A stretch of DNA of 64,000 bases, from assembly GCA_965250245.1 (NCBI GenBank), contig OZ252296.1, forward strand, positions 5,146,001 to 5,210,000, read 5' to 3'. Below are positions 7,221 to 16,267 of the stretch, piece after piece. The notes under the pieces were generated by a model that was given only the letters and a program-made list of their open reading frames with translations, was not told the origin of the DNA and made no database searches. Position numbers and translations under genes: made by a program. The DNA comes from JABDIP01 sp965250245 (GTDB taxonomy: Bacteria > Pseudomonadota > Alphaproteobacteria > DSM-16000 > Inquilinaceae). Position 1 is the first letter of the stretch; each line of letters opens with the position of its first letter.

Positions 7221-8189
7221 ATGACGGACCTGGTGGTGTGCGCGCGCAAGGTGCGCCGGGCGGGCGGCGGCAAGCCGGCGCGATTCGAGGCCGAGCCGGG
7301 ACCGACCAGATACCTGCTCGTGCCGCCGGACCAGCTTCCGGCCCCCGACCACCAGGTGGCCGGCGCGCGCTGGTTCGACGAGGCCATGGGCCGGGCGATG
7401 GCGCAGAGCGACGACGGCAAGTCCGGCGACATCCTGGTCTTCGTGCATGGCTACAACAACGGCTTCGACGACGTCATGACCCGCCACCGCCAGCTCCAGC
7501 GGGATCTGGGCGCGGTCGGCTTCCGCGGGGTCGTCGTCACCTTCGGCTGGCCCAGCGACACCAGCGCCATCAATTACCTGGAGGACCGCAGCGACGCCCG
7601 GGCGGTGGCCCTGCAGCTTGTCACCGGCGTCATCCACCGGTTCGCGAAGTTCCAGCGGCCGGATTGCGAGGTCAACGTCCACCTGCTGTGCCATTCCACC
7701 GGCGCGTTCCTTGTCCGCGAGGCCTTCGACGACGCCGACGACCGGGCGGAGATCGCCGCGCGCAACTGGACCGTGAGCCAGGTCGCCTTCATCGGCGCCG
7801 ACGTCTCCAGCCACTCCATGCGCGGCGACAGCAGCGCCACCTCGTCGCTCTACCGGCACTCGGTCCGGCTGACCAACTACCTGAACCCGTTCGACAGCAT
7901 CCTGAAGCTGTCGAACGTGAAGCGGATCGGCGTGCGCCCCCGGGTCGGCCGGGTCGGCCTGCCCGACGACGCGCCGGACAAGTGCGTCGACGTGGATTGC
8001 GGCGACTATTTCCAGACCCTGGACGAGGACACCGCCACCTTCTCGGGCACCTTCAACCACTCCTGGCATATCGGCGACCGGGTGTTCGCCAAGGACCTGG
8101 CCGAGACCCTGCACGGCGACGTCGACCGCCGCCGGATCAGCACCCGCCAGGTCGCCGCCGACGGACGGCTGCACCTGCGATCGGTCTGA
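7221..8189 (+). CDS. DUF900-family alpha/beta hydrolase
   Basis: A 322-aa alpha/beta hydrolase of the DUF900 type (pfam esterase-like): strand and oxyanion motif LVFVHGYNNGFDD at 72-84, strand VVVTFGWPS near 104, and nucleophile elbow LLCHSTGAFLV with Ser159. A late His in FNHSWHIGD is a candidate catalytic histidine. No signal peptide. The ATG at 7221, with GGAG 10 bases upstream, is preferred over an upstream in-frame start that overlaps the riboswitch region. Substrate unknown. Transcribed divergently from the thi operon. Confidence 0.8.
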   Translation: MTDLVVCARKVRRAGGGKPARFEAEPGPTRYLLVPPDQLPAPDHQVAGARWFDEAMGRAMAQSDDGKSGDILVFVHGYNNGFDDVMTRHRQLQRDLGAVGFRGVVVTFGWPSDTSAINYLEDRSDARAVALQLVTGVIHRFAKFQRPDCEVNVHLLCHSTGAFLVREAFDDADDRAEIAARNWTVSQVAFIGADVSSHSMRGDSSATSSLYRHSVRLTNYLNPFDSILKLSNVKRIGVRPRVGRVGLPDDAPDKCVDVDCGDYFQTLDEDTATFSGTFNHSWHIGDRVFAKDLAETLHGDVDRRRISTRQVAADGRLHLRSV

Positions 8190-8198
8190 CGGCCGGGC

Positions 8199-8855
8199 CT
8201 AGAGCCCGAGTTCGGTAAGGGCCTTGATGGTCTTGGAGCGCAGCTCGGAATCCGTCGCCGTATCCAGCATGGCGGTGAGAACCGGGCCCACGGTCTCCGG
8301 CGCCGGATCGATCTCCGGCAGCTTGTCCAGGATCAGGCGGCGCAGGCGGATGTCCTCGTCGACATCGGTCGCCGTGTCCAGCAGCTCCGGCACCGCCGGG
8401 CGGGCGCCCGCGCCCATATAGGCCAGCGCCAGCACCGCGCCGGCCCGGGCGTTCAGGTCCTGGTCGTAGCGCAACACATCGGCGACCACCGGCACGGCGT
8501 CGTCGAGGTGCCGGCCGAGCCGTTCCACCGCGCGCTCGATGAAGATCACCCGGACGCTGGTGACGTCCAGCTCACGAAGCTGGTTGGCCAGCGGCGTGGG
8601 GTTCGGACGACCGGTCAATGTCGCCGGCCGTTCCACCGGCTCCAACGGCACGCATTGGAAGACGTAGAGCTCGTCGAGCAGGATCTCGATCTCTTCGGCA
8701 TAGGCCGTTTCGAAGACGTGGCTGAGCACCGCATGGATGGACGCCCCGAGCACGAACACGACCACCGCCGCCACCTTGGAATGGCGCAGGCCGAATTCCA
8801 GCCATCGCTGGACCAGCGACGGGGCCTCCCGCTCACGCTTGGGTGTTTCGTTCAT
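8199..8855 (-). CDS. Membrane-anchored HEAT-repeat protein
   Basis: 218 residues: a charged N-terminus, one membrane helix at about 27-48 (VAAVVVFVLGASIHAVLSHV), a linker, then helical repeats from about 90 to the end (RAGAVLALAYMGAGARPAVPEL and similar) typical of HEAT/PBS-lyase-type scaffolds. Start chosen at the ATG (8855) that gives a normal membrane anchor. Probably a protein-interaction protein in the inner membrane. It converges on the DUF900 gene (9-base gap) and diverges from the antiporter gene. Exact family not recognised. Confidence 0.65.
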   Translation of the reverse strand: MNETPKREREAPSLVQRWLEFGLRHSKVAAVVVFVLGASIHAVLSHVFETAYAEEIEILLDELYVFQCVPLEPVERPATLTGRPNPTPLANQLRELDVTSVRVIFIERAVERLGRHLDDAVPVVADVLRYDQDLNARAGAVLALAYMGAGARPAVPELLDTATDVDEDIRLRRLILDKLPEIDPAPETVGPVLTAMLDTATDSELRSKTIKALTELGL

Positions 8856-9029
8856 GATTCGGTCCGGACCGGTCTCGTTGCCTCGAACGCGCCGGACCCC
8901 ATTCTGGAAGCGGGATGTTTTCGAGCAGGTTAAGGGCCACGGCCCGGCATTCGGGCGCCGGGCATTGGCCGGGCCCGGATTGCGGTCTATGGTCCGCCGC
9001 CAGCGTCCACCATTCGCGAGCCCGCTGCC

Positions 9030-10277
9030 GTGAACCCGTTCGATGCCGCCGCCGCCCTGGTCGTCTTGGCCGCCGTGCTGGGCTATGTCAACTACCGCCT
9101 GATCGGATTGCCGCACACCATCGGGCTGACCATCATGGGCGCCGTGGCGTCCCTGGGCGTGGTCGGGCTCGACGCGCTGATGCCCGGCCTGGGGCTGGGG
9201 CAGTCGGTGCGCGACTTCGTCGCCGACTTGGATTTCTCCGACACCCTGCTGAACGGCATGCTGTCCTTCCTGCTGTTCGCCGGCGCCCTGCATGTCGATC
9301 TCGGCAAGCTCCTGGAACGCAAATGGGCGGTCGCGCTGATGTCGACGGTCGGGGTGGTGATCTCCACCGTGATCATCGCCGCCGGGTTCAGCCTGATCAC
9401 CGGCTGGATCGGCTTTCCGGTGCCGTTCGCCTGGTGCCTGGTGTTCGGCGCGCTGATCAGCCCGACCGACCCGGTGGCCGTCATGGGCATCCTGAAGACC
9501 GCCAAGGTGCCGCCGTCCCTGGAGGCGAAGGTGGCCGGCGAAAGCCTGTTCAACGACGGCGTCGGGGTGGTGGTGTTCTCCATCCTGCTGGCGGCGGCGG
9601 TCGGCGGGGCGGAATTCTCCCTGGCCAACGCGGCGGAGCTGTTCCTGCTGGAGGCCGGCGGCGGCGCGCTGCTCGGGCTGATCGTCGGCTGGATCGCCTA
9701 CCGCGCCATGCGCTCCATCGACGAGCACAATCTGGAGGTGCTGATCACCCTGGCCCTGGTCATGGGCGCCTACGCCCTGGCGCACCGGCTGCACGTGGCG
9801 GGCCCGGTGGCGATGGCGGTCGCCGGCCTGATCATCGGCAATCACGGCACCCGCTTCGCCATGAGCGAGAGCACCCGCCGGCACCTGACCAGTTTCTGGT
9901 CTCTGGTCGACGAGATCCTGAACTCGGTGCTGTTCCTGCTGATCGGGCTGGAGATCGTGGCGATCGCCACCGATCCGGGGCACCTGTCGGTCGGCGTGGT
10001 CTCCATCGTGCTGGTGCTGGCGGCCCGGGCGGTCGCGGTCGGCTTCCCGTTCCTGCTCATCACGCCCTTCGCGCCCTTCACCCGCGGCGCCTACCCGATC
10101 ATGGTCTGGGGCGGCCTGCGCGGCGGCATCTCCATCGCGCTCGCCCTGTCCCTGCCGGCCGGCCCGGACAAGGTGACCATCCTGACCGCCACCTACGTGA
10201 TCGTGGTCTTCTCGGTCATCGTCCAGGGCGCCAGCATCGGCGCCGCCGCAAGGCGGTTCGTGGGACAACCGGCGTAA
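9030..10277 (+). CDS. NhaP/CPA1-type sodium/proton antiporter
   Basis: 415-aa polytopic inner-membrane protein with about 12 hydrophobic segments. Family hallmarks: ISPTDPVAV in TM4 (T146-D147-P148) and the ion-binding ND pair in ESLFNDGVGVV (N175-D176), both typical of CPA1 Na+/H+ exchangers, plus VWGGLRGGISIALAL near the C-terminus. No long cytoplasmic tail, so it resembles short NhaP-like exchangers. Starts at GTG 9030. Ion selectivity cannot be read from sequence. Confidence 0.9.
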   Translation: MNPFDAAAALVVLAAVLGYVNYRLIGLPHTIGLTIMGAVASLGVVGLDALMPGLGLGQSVRDFVADLDFSDTLLNGMLSFLLFAGALHVDLGKLLERKWAVALMSTVGVVISTVIIAAGFSLITGWIGFPVPFAWCLVFGALISPTDPVAVMGILKTAKVPPSLEAKVAGESLFNDGVGVVVFSILLAAAVGGAEFSLANAAELFLLEAGGGALLGLIVGWIAYRAMRSIDEHNLEVLITLALVMGAYALAHRLHVAGPVAMAVAGLIIGNHGTRFAMSESTRRHLTSFWSLVDEILNSVLFLLIGLEIVAIATDPGHLSVGVVSIVLVLAARAVAVGFPFLLITPFAPFTRGAYPIMVWGGLRGGISIALALSLPAGPDKVTILTATYVIVVFSVIVQGASIGAAARRFVGQPA

Positions 10278-10282
10278 GGTGA

Positions 10283-10466
10283 ACCACAGAGGCACAGAGA
10301 CACAGAGGACCAACAACCAAAGCCAGATTGTCATTCCCGCGAAGGCGGGAATCCAGTCTTCAGGCCATTGACGCCGGCGCGGGCCGGATCACTGGATTCC
10401 CGCCTTCGCGGGAATGACAAGCTGGGTTTTGATTGTTGGTTCTCTGTGCCTCTGTGTCTCTGTGGT
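10283..10466. repeat. Composite nested inverted repeat (CACAGAG arms around an 89-bp dRS3-like core), copy 2
   Basis: Outer arms are inverted copies of three CACAGAG heptamers separated by A or G (10283-10307 and its complement ending at 10466), followed by a short shared ACCAACAA segment. Inside, 10330-10418 is another exactly 89-bp paired ATTCCC-N8-GGGAAT element. The whole unit can fold as one long cruciform. It fills the gap between the antiporter and MoeB-like genes. Confidence 0.9.
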
Positions 10467-10516
10467 GAATACTACCGACTTGGAAGCTCCACACTTCAGC
10501 GACCGCAACGGACTCC

Positions 10517-11308
10517 ATGGATTTCACCGAAGACCAGATCCAGCGTTACGCCCGGCACATCATCCTGCCGGAGATCGGCGGGACCGGGCAGGCGAGGCTG
10601 CTGGGGTCGCGGGTGCTGGTGGTCGGGGCCGGGGGGCTCGGGGCGCCGGTGCTGCTATATCTGGCGGCCGCCGGCGTGGGGACCATCGGGATCATCGACG
10701 ACGATGCGGTGGATCTGAGCAACCTGCAACGCCAGGTGATTCACGACACCGCCACCATCGGCGTGCCCAAGGTGGACAGCGCCGCCGCCCGCATCGCGGC
10801 GGTGAACCCGGACGTGACCGTCGAGCGCCATCACATGCGCCTGACCGCCGACAACGCGCTTGAGCTGGTCGCCGGCTACGACCTGGTGGCCGATGGCAGC
10901 GACAATTTCGCCACCCGCTATCTGGTCAACGACGCCTGCTACCTGGCCGGGCGGCCCCTGGTCGCCGCCGCCATGCTGCGCTTCGACGGGCAGATCTCCA
11001 CCTTCAAGGCCCATGAGGGGCCGCCGCATCCCTGCTATCGCTGCGTCTTTCCAGAGGCCCCGCCGCCCGGCCTGGTGCCGAGCTGCTCGGAGGCCGGCGT
11101 GCTGGGTGCGCTGGCCGGCATGCTCGGCTCGTTGCAGGCGGTCGAGGTGGTCAAGGAGCTGCTGGGGATCGGCGAGGGGCTGTCCGGGCGCCTGATGATG
11201 ATCGAGTCGCTCGGTGGCGAGGTCCGCAAGCTGACGGTACCGCGTGACCCGGACTGCGCGCTGTGCGGATCGCAGGCGACCATCACGGACCTGTCCGCCC
11301 ATGGCTGA
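10517..11308 (+). CDS. moeB: ThiF/MoeB/HesA-family sulfur-carrier adenylyltransferase
   Basis: E1-like enzyme that adenylates the C-terminal glycine of a ubiquitin-like sulfur carrier (MoaD, ThiS or similar). 263 aa: nucleotide loop VVGAGGLGAP (36-45), QRQVIHDT (71-78), DGSDNFATRY (126-135), zinc ligands Cys173/Cys176 and Cys247/Cys250, and a conserved Cys190. No C-terminal rhodanese domain. Length and absence of rhodanese fit MoeB or ThiF; the partner carrier is not in the window, so the symbol is tentative. Its end overlaps a DsrE-like gene by 8 bases. Confidence 0.87.
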   Translation: MDFTEDQIQRYARHIILPEIGGTGQARLLGSRVLVVGAGGLGAPVLLYLAAAGVGTIGIIDDDAVDLSNLQRQVIHDTATIGVPKVDSAAARIAAVNPDVTVERHHMRLTADNALELVAGYDLVADGSDNFATRYLVNDACYLAGRPLVAAAMLRFDGQISTFKAHEGPPHPCYRCVFPEAPPPGLVPSCSEAGVLGALAGMLGSLQAVEVVKELLGIGEGLSGRLMMIESLGGEVRKLTVPRDPDCALCGSQATITDLSAHG

Positions 11309-11705
11309 CGGCCCCGACAAGCTCTCGATCATCGTCTTCGACGGCCGCTTCGACCGGGTCCACTACGCCCTGGTGATGGCCAGCGCCGCGGCCGCGACCA
11401 GCCGCGCCGCCACCCTGTTCTTCACCGGCCATGCCCTGCCGGCCCTGGCCCGCGGCGGCTGGCGCCGGCTGCATGGCGACCCCGAGGCCACCGATGCCGG
11501 GTTCAAGAAGAAGGGCGTGGCCGATTTCGAATCCCTGCTGGAGGCCTGCCGCGACCTCGGCGTGCGCTTCATCGCCTGTGAGATGGGCCTGCGGGCGGCG
11601 GGCATGTCGGAGGCCGATCTGGACCCGGACCTGCCGATCGAGATCGCCGGCGTCGTCACATTCCTGGGCGACGCCCCGAAGACCGGTGCGATGGTGTTCA
11701 TCTGA
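11301..11705 (+). CDS. DsrE/DsrF-like family protein
   Basis: 134-aa alpha/beta protein resembling the DsrE/DsrF/YchN superfamily, whose members relay sulfur on a conserved cysteine or bind other ligands. Visible features: first strand LSIIVFDG, YALVMASAAAAT helix, hydrophobic strand ATLFFTG, and two cysteines, C83 and C93; C93 (FIACEMGL) is placed like the reactive cysteine of DsrE-like proteins. The ATG at 11301 overlaps the MoeB-like gene by 8 bases, so the products are probably made together. Exact role unknown. Confidence 0.8.
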   Translation: MADGPDKLSIIVFDGRFDRVHYALVMASAAAATSRAATLFFTGHALPALARGGWRRLHGDPEATDAGFKKKGVADFESLLEACRDLGVRFIACEMGLRAAGMSEADLDPDLPIEIAGVVTFLGDAPKTGAMVFI

Positions 11706-11736
11706 CACGCCGGGATCAGCCCGACTCACTCCTGTT

Positions 11737-11825
11737 GTCATTCCCGCGAAGGCGGGAATCCAGTCTGCAGCAGATTTCCGGCTTCACCGGCGCGTCCGCT
11801 GGATTCCCGCCTTCGCGGGAATGGC
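11737..11825. repeat. 89-bp paired-palindrome repeat (dRS3-like arms), copy 3
   Basis: Same architecture as copy 1: 27-base inverted arms with ATTCCC-N8-GGGAAT around a 35-base unique centre, exactly 89 bp. The last arm carries one change (GAATGGC for GAATGAC). No outer CACAGAG arms. Lies between two convergent genes, so it may double as a bidirectional terminator. Confidence 0.88.
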
Positions 11826-11855
11826 AACGTTTGGGTTGTTTGTGCCGGCCAGTCC

Positions 11856-13610
11856 TCACAGCCGCAGCGATGTCAGATCGCTGCCTTCCAGCGCCCGCAT
11901 CGTGTAGGCGTAACCGAGTTCGATGGCGCGGTCGAAGGCGCCCCAGTCGAGCAGGTCGACGCTGTCGGCCGGAGGCTCCAGCAGCAGATCCACCTGTTCG
12001 CGAAAGGCCCGGGTCTGGGCCTCGCTGCTGACCGTTCCGGCACGCATCAGCAGGCTGACGATGCCGGGCGCATCGCCGCCGCGATGACTGATCTTCCACC
12101 AGGGCGAGCCGGTCTCCAGGCATTCCGAGACATCGTCCAGCGCCCGGTTGGTGGAGACGTTGACGCCGACCAGCGGCCCCTGGTGCAGGGCGCGCATGAT
12201 ACCGACCGGGAAACCGTCGATCACCCCGCCATCGACCAGCACCTCGCCATCCTCGATGACCGGCGGCAGCAGGCCGGGGATGGCAACGCTGGCCCTGAGC
12301 GCCCGCCAGATCGGACCGTCGCGGTGGACCCGGGTGGTGGCGGTGGTGAGGTTGGAGGCGACGCTGAAGCAGGGCCGCCAGAGCTGCTCGATGCCCAACT
12401 CGCCGAAATGCTCGCGCAGCAGCCGGGTCACCTTCTGGCCGCGGGCGAGCGCAATCAGCGGCAGGGTGTAGTCGCGCAGCGGCTTGGCGGTGACGAAGGC
12501 CCGGCGCAGCCGGTCCTCCATCTCCTTGTCATCCCATTCCAGCGCCACGCTGGCCGCCACCACCGCACCCATGCTGGTGCCCCCCAGCAGGTCGAGGGGC
12601 ACGCCCGCCTGGCGCAGTGCCCGCACGACGCCGACATGGGCGAAGCCCCGGGCGCCGCCGCTGGACAGCACCAGGCCGACGGCGCGGCCGGTCAGGATGC
12701 GGGCCAGGCGCTGGAGGTCTCCGTCGTTGCCCGGCCGCAGATGGCAGTGCAGGTCCACCGGCACGGCCTGCCAGTCCTCTGCCAGCGGCTCGGCCGTGCG
12801 GTCCTCGGCTTCGTGCACGACGACCAGGTCGCAGCGCCGCTGCGTGGCAATCTCGGCGAGCCCCTCCGGCGGGCCCGTGCCGTCCCGGTCCGGCCGCGCG
12901 CGGGCGATCAGCAACACCCGGTCGGCCTGGCGCAGACAGAGTCTTGTCCAGGACGTGGCGGTCGGCTCGGCGCAGTACAGGATCAGGTCATGGGCCTGTT
13001 CGAGGCGGTGGAACCACTCCGCCGTGCGACCGACCGCTCCGGTGTCCAGGACAAAGACCCGCTTGCCGCAGGCGGCCAGCGCATCCGACAGGTCCCGCGC
13101 CACGGTCTCGCAGGCAATGCCGGCTTCGGTCGGCACCAGCGCGATCGTCTTAGCGCTGGTCGTGGCCTGGGACGCGCGATTTGCCGAGATCAGGCGGGCA
13201 GCGAGCTGCTTGGACAGGTGGAACATGGCATCGGGGTGCCGGCGGATCAGCGCCTCGAAAGCCTCCCGGGAGATCCGCAGGAGCGAGCTGTCGCGCATGG
13301 CGATGACCGTGGCCGAGCGCGGCTCGCCGGAAATCAGCGCCATCTCGCCGACGGTCTCGCCGGCATGCACCTGCGCCACCTTGGTTTCGCGCCCGTCCAC
13401 GAAGCGCATCACCACCGACAGGCAGCCCGATGTCACCAGGTAGAGGGCGTTGGCCGGATCGCCCTGGCGGAACAGCTTGCGCCCGCCCGGCAGGCTGAAC
13501 CACTCCATCTGCTCCAGGATCGAGGTGATGACGACGTCGTCCAGGCTGGCGAACAGCGCGTTGCCGGCGATCGCCGCCGCGAGGTTCTGGGTTCCCGTGG
13601 ATGACATCAT
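11856..13610 (-). CDS. Cyclic-nucleotide-binding patatin-like phospholipase (NTE family)
   Basis: 584 aa combining a cNMP-binding fold (about 15-135, with GETVGEMALISGEPRSATV as the phosphate cassette), a linker domain (150-305) and a patatin lipase domain: oxyanion GGARG 318-322, nucleophile GTSMG with Ser346, and catalytic Asp460 in VDGG. This order matches bacterial neuropathy-target-esterase homologues that hydrolyse (lyso)phospholipids. The cassette has Arg98, favouring cAMP/cGMP binding. ATG at 13610 (followed by a second ATG) is preferred to an upstream TTG at 13649. No clear signal peptide. Confidence 0.9.
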   Translation of the reverse strand: MMSSTGTQNLAAAIAGNALFASLDDVVITSILEQMEWFSLPGGRKLFRQGDPANALYLVTSGCLSVVMRFVDGRETKVAQVHAGETVGEMALISGEPRSATVIAMRDSSLLRISREAFEALIRRHPDAMFHLSKQLAARLISANRASQATTSAKTIALVPTEAGIACETVARDLSDALAACGKRVFVLDTGAVGRTAEWFHRLEQAHDLILYCAEPTATSWTRLCLRQADRVLLIARARPDRDGTGPPEGLAEIATQRRCDLVVVHEAEDRTAEPLAEDWQAVPVDLHCHLRPGNDGDLQRLARILTGRAVGLVLSSGGARGFAHVGVVRALRQAGVPLDLLGGTSMGAVVAASVALEWDDKEMEDRLRRAFVTAKPLRDYTLPLIALARGQKVTRLLREHFGELGIEQLWRPCFSVASNLTTATTRVHRDGPIWRALRASVAIPGLLPPVIEDGEVLVDGGVIDGFPVGIMRALHQGPLVGVNVSTNRALDDVSECLETGSPWWKISHRGGDAPGIVSLLMRAGTVSSEAQTRAFREQVDLLLEPPADSVDLLDWGAFDRAIELGYAYTMRALEGSDLTSLRL

Positions 13611-13788
13611 GTCCGGCCTGCGGCCGCGCCCGAAGCGCGCCCGTCCCAAGCAGAGTGGTTCGCGGTCCTGTCCCTTGGATCAGCTAAATCCGGTTCAGGA
13701 TACGAAACCGCAAGTCAACTTGGCTAACGATGAAGCGACGCGGGCGGAGGGTGGTGCCGCGTCATGCCCAGGAAACAACCAACGGGTC

Positions 13789-13956
13789 ACCACAGAGACA
13801 CAGAGGCACAGAGAACCAACCAACCCCATCGCCGTCATTCCCGCGAAGGCGGGAATCTCGATGGAGTGCGGAGCGAGCCTCTCTAGATTCCCGCTTTCGC
13901 GGGAATGACGATCCTGAGTGGGTGGTTGGTTCTCTGTGTCTCTGTGCCTCTGTGGT
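13789..13956. repeat. Composite nested inverted repeat, copy 4 (shortened core)
   Basis: Occupies the middle of the 388-base gene-free stretch 13611-13998. Outer inverted CACAGAG triple arms at both ends; inner paired ATTCCC-N8-GGGAAT arms at 13834-13909. This core is 76 bp rather than 89, with a shorter centre, and its right arm carries a C-to-T change (CCGCTTTCGCGG). The flanks hold the patatin gene leader and nothing else recognised. Confidence 0.88.
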
Positions 13957-13998
13957 TCGAATTTGAGGCCAGAGCCGCCGGTGCGTCGAAAGTCCGGC

Positions 13999-14988
13999 CT
14001 AGAACTCCGTTTCCAGCACGATGTCCGGCGGGGTGTGGCCGTCGACCCAGGTGCGGATATTGATGATCACCTTCTCGCCCATGTCGATGCGGCCTTCCAG
14101 GGTGGCCGAGCCCATATGGGGCAGCAGCACGACATTGGGCATCTTCAGCAGCTTGGGGTTGACCGCAGGCTCGTGCTCGAAAACGTCGAGGCCGGCGCCG
14201 GCGATCTCGCCGCGTTCCAGCACCTTGGCCAGGGTCTTCTCGTCGACCACCTCGCCGCGCGAGGTGTTGACCAGGATGGCGTGGCGCGGCATCAGCGCCA
14301 GCCGGCGCGGCGACAGCAGGTGGTAGGTGGCCGGGGTGTGCGGGCAATTGACCGAGATGATGTCCATGCGGGCCAGCATCTGGTCCAGGCTCTCCCAATA
14401 GGTCGCCTCAAGCTCCGCCTCGACCTCTTCGCGCACCCGGCGGCGGTTGTGGTAGTGGATCGACAGGCCGAAGCCGCGGGCGCGGCGGGCCACGGCCCGG
14501 CCGATGCGGCCCATGCCGATGATGCCCAGCCGCTTGCCGTAGAGCCGGTGGCCCAGCATGCCGGTCGGGCTCCAGCCGGTCCATTTGCCGGACCGCACCA
14601 GCGCCTCGCCCTCCACCAGCCGCCGCGCCACCGCCAGGATCAGCGCCATGGTCATGTCGGCGGTGTCCTCGGTGAGGACGCCGGGCGTGTTGGTCACGGC
14701 GATGCCGCGCGCCTTGGCGGCGTGAATGTCGATGTGGTCGACGCCGGTTCCGAAGCTGGCGATCAGCTTGAGCTTGTCGCCGGCGCCCTTGATGAGGTCG
14801 GCGTCGATGCGGTCGGTCACCGTCGGCACCAGCACGTCCGCCTCGTTCATCGCCGCGGCCAGCGCCTTGCGGTCCATGGGCGCGTCGTCGATGTTCAGCC
14901 GCGGCTCGAACAGCTCCATCATCCGCGTCTCGATCACGTCCGGCAGCTTGCGGGTGACGATGACGTGGGGCTTCTTGCGGTCCGGCAT
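13999..14988 (-). CDS. D-isomer-specific 2-hydroxyacid dehydrogenase (glyoxylate/hydroxypyruvate reductase-like)
   Basis: 329-aa NAD(P)-dependent oxidoreductase. Rossmann motif GIIGMGRIGRAVA (155-167), NTPGVLTEDTAD at 100-111, catalytic Arg244 in NTSRGEVVDE, Glu273 in FEHEP and His291 in LPHMGSAT. The combination is typical of GyaR-like glyoxylate/hydroxypyruvate reductases; substrate is inferred. ATG at 14988 gives the family N-terminus (HVIVTRKLP); an in-frame start 69 bases upstream would add a low-complexity leader. Confidence 0.9.
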   Translation of the reverse strand: MPDRKKPHVIVTRKLPDVIETRMMELFEPRLNIDDAPMDRKALAAAMNEADVLVPTVTDRIDADLIKGAGDKLKLIASFGTGVDHIDIHAAKARGIAVTNTPGVLTEDTADMTMALILAVARRLVEGEALVRSGKWTGWSPTGMLGHRLYGKRLGIIGMGRIGRAVARRARGFGLSIHYHNRRRVREEVEAELEATYWESLDQMLARMDIISVNCPHTPATYHLLSPRRLALMPRHAILVNTSRGEVVDEKTLAKVLERGEIAGAGLDVFEHEPAVNPKLLKMPNVVLLPHMGSATLEGRIDMGEKVIINIRTWVDGHTPPDIVLETEF

Positions 14989-15176
14989 CGGCGGTGGGCC
15001 TTTCGCGGCAGGCGGAGTGGGGCGCAGCGCCCGTGCGTCCGGGGCCGTCCCTCGCATGGCCTTAGCAAGCGGCCCGCGCGCTTGTCCAGTGTCCGCGGCA
15101 TGGCGCCGCTTGACCGGCCGGCCGGTCGATCCGATAAAGAGTCGCCATCGAATCAGACCTTTGTCCGACGACGCTC

Positions 15177-15683
15177 ATGAGTCGCTTTCTGATCGCAGCA
15201 CCGCTTGCCCTGCTCCTCGCAATCGCCGCCTGGCAGGCGACGGCGGATAGCGGCCTGCCGCTGCCGCGCTTCGTGACCCTGAAGGGCGACGAGGTCAACG
15301 TGCGGGCCGGGCCCGGCCGGCGCTACCCGATCAACTGGGTGTTCCTGCGCCAGGCGATGCCGGTCGAGGTGGTGGCGGAGTTCGACACCTGGCGCAAGAT
15401 CCGGGATTTCGAGGGGATCGAGGGCTGGGTGCACCAATCCCTGCTGTCCGGCCGCCGCGGCGCCCTGGTGCTGGGCGGCGAGGTCCGTGACCTGCGGCTC
15501 GATCCGGACCCGGCGGCACCGGTGGTGGCCCGCGCCGAGCCCGGCGTCATCGGCCGGCTGCTGCGCTGCCCCACCGACTCCGTGCCCGAGAATGGCTGGT
15601 GCTACATCGACATCGCCGGCTATCGCGGCTGGATGCCGCGCGGCGATTTGTGGGGCGTCTATTCCGGCGAGGAGGTCGACTAG
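15177..15683 (+). CDS. Secreted SH3-domain protein
   Basis: 168-aa exported protein with a signal peptide (1-23) followed by a bacterial SH3-like domain (about 30-90: DEVNVRAGPGRRYPINWVF, EVVAEFDTWRKIRDFEG, GWVHQSLLSGRRGALV) and a second related half ending GWMPRGDLWGVY. Two cysteines in the second half (CPTDSVPENGWCY) may form a disulfide. Periplasmic proteins of this type usually bind peptidoglycan; function here is inferred. Divergent from the 2-hydroxyacid dehydrogenase gene. Confidence 0.85.
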   Translation: MSRFLIAAPLALLLAIAAWQATADSGLPLPRFVTLKGDEVNVRAGPGRRYPINWVFLRQAMPVEVVAEFDTWRKIRDFEGIEGWVHQSLLSGRRGALVLGGEVRDLRLDPDPAAPVVARAEPGVIGRLLRCPTDSVPENGWCYIDIAGYRGWMPRGDLWGVYSGEEVD

Positions 15684-15708
15684 CGTCGGAGCAGGGGGCG
15701 GCGCCCGT

Positions 15709-16125
15709 TCAGGCGATGTCGGAGAGCGCCCGCTGGAATCGGCCGGCATGGAACTTCTCCGCCTTGGCCAGGGTCTCGAACCAGTCGGCGATGTCGTCGA
15801 AGCCTTCCTCGCGGGCGGTCTGGGCCATGGCGGGGTACATCTCGGTGAATTCATGCGTCTCGCTGGCGATGGCCGCCAGAAGGTTCTCCTTGGTGTCGCC
15901 GATCGGCGCGCCCGTGGCCGGGTCGCCCACCTCCTCAAGGAACTCCAGATGGCCGTGGGCGTGGCCGGTCTCGCCATCCGCCGCGTCCCGGAAGACCGCA
16001 GCGACATCGCTGTAGCCCTCGATATCCGCCTTCTGGGCGAAATAGAGATAGCGGCGATTGGCCTGGCTCTCGCTGGAGAAGGCGGCCATCAGATTGGCCT
16101 CGGTCTTGCTGCCCTTGATCGACAT
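15709..16125 (-). CDS. Rubrerythrin (ferritin-like diiron protein without rubredoxin domain)
   Basis: 138-aa four-helix diiron protein. The first helix pair carries E19 (SSESQANRRY) and E52/H55 (DGETGHAHGH); the second pair has ASETHEFTEMYP and AKAEKFH. The C-terminal rubredoxin Cys4 centre of classical rubrerythrins is absent, as in many alphaproteobacterial versions. Likely a cytosolic peroxide reductase. It lies 142 bases downstream of irr on the same strand, which links it to iron and peroxide control. Confidence 0.92.
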   Translation of the reverse strand: MSIKGSKTEANLMAAFSSESQANRRYLYFAQKADIEGYSDVAAVFRDAADGETGHAHGHLEFLEEVGDPATGAPIGDTKENLLAAIASETHEFTEMYPAMAQTAREEGFDDIADWFETLAKAEKFHAGRFQRALSDIA

Positions 16126-16267
16126 GCGTGCGTATCCCGTCGCTTCGGCCCCTCGGGCCCGCCGTTCACAGGCCAGCCCATGGCGTATCGAGCGGCAGGT
16201 ATTGCACCGCCGCCTGGCAGGGTCAATCGACCGGGATCGTTCGGAGAGAGTCGGCCTGAGGGGCCGG

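Noticed and set aside
8199..10334. A 711-residue open frame opposite the antiporter gene
   Set aside because: Only its last 218 codons look like a real protein (HEAT repeats after a membrane helix); the rest is antisense to the well-supported antiporter and has the Gln/Asp/Arg-rich composition typical of high-GC shadow frames.
10283..10466. Complete insertion sequence
   Set aside because: No transposase reading frame fits within the inverted arms; at most a non-autonomous element.
12084..13604. A 506-residue open frame on the plus strand across the patatin gene
   Set aside because: It is antisense to the cNMP-patatin coding sequence, has no domain and shows shadow-frame composition.
13611..13788. 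Small gene in the gap upstream of the patatin gene
   Set aside because: Short frames here lack ribosome sites and homology; treated as leader sequence.
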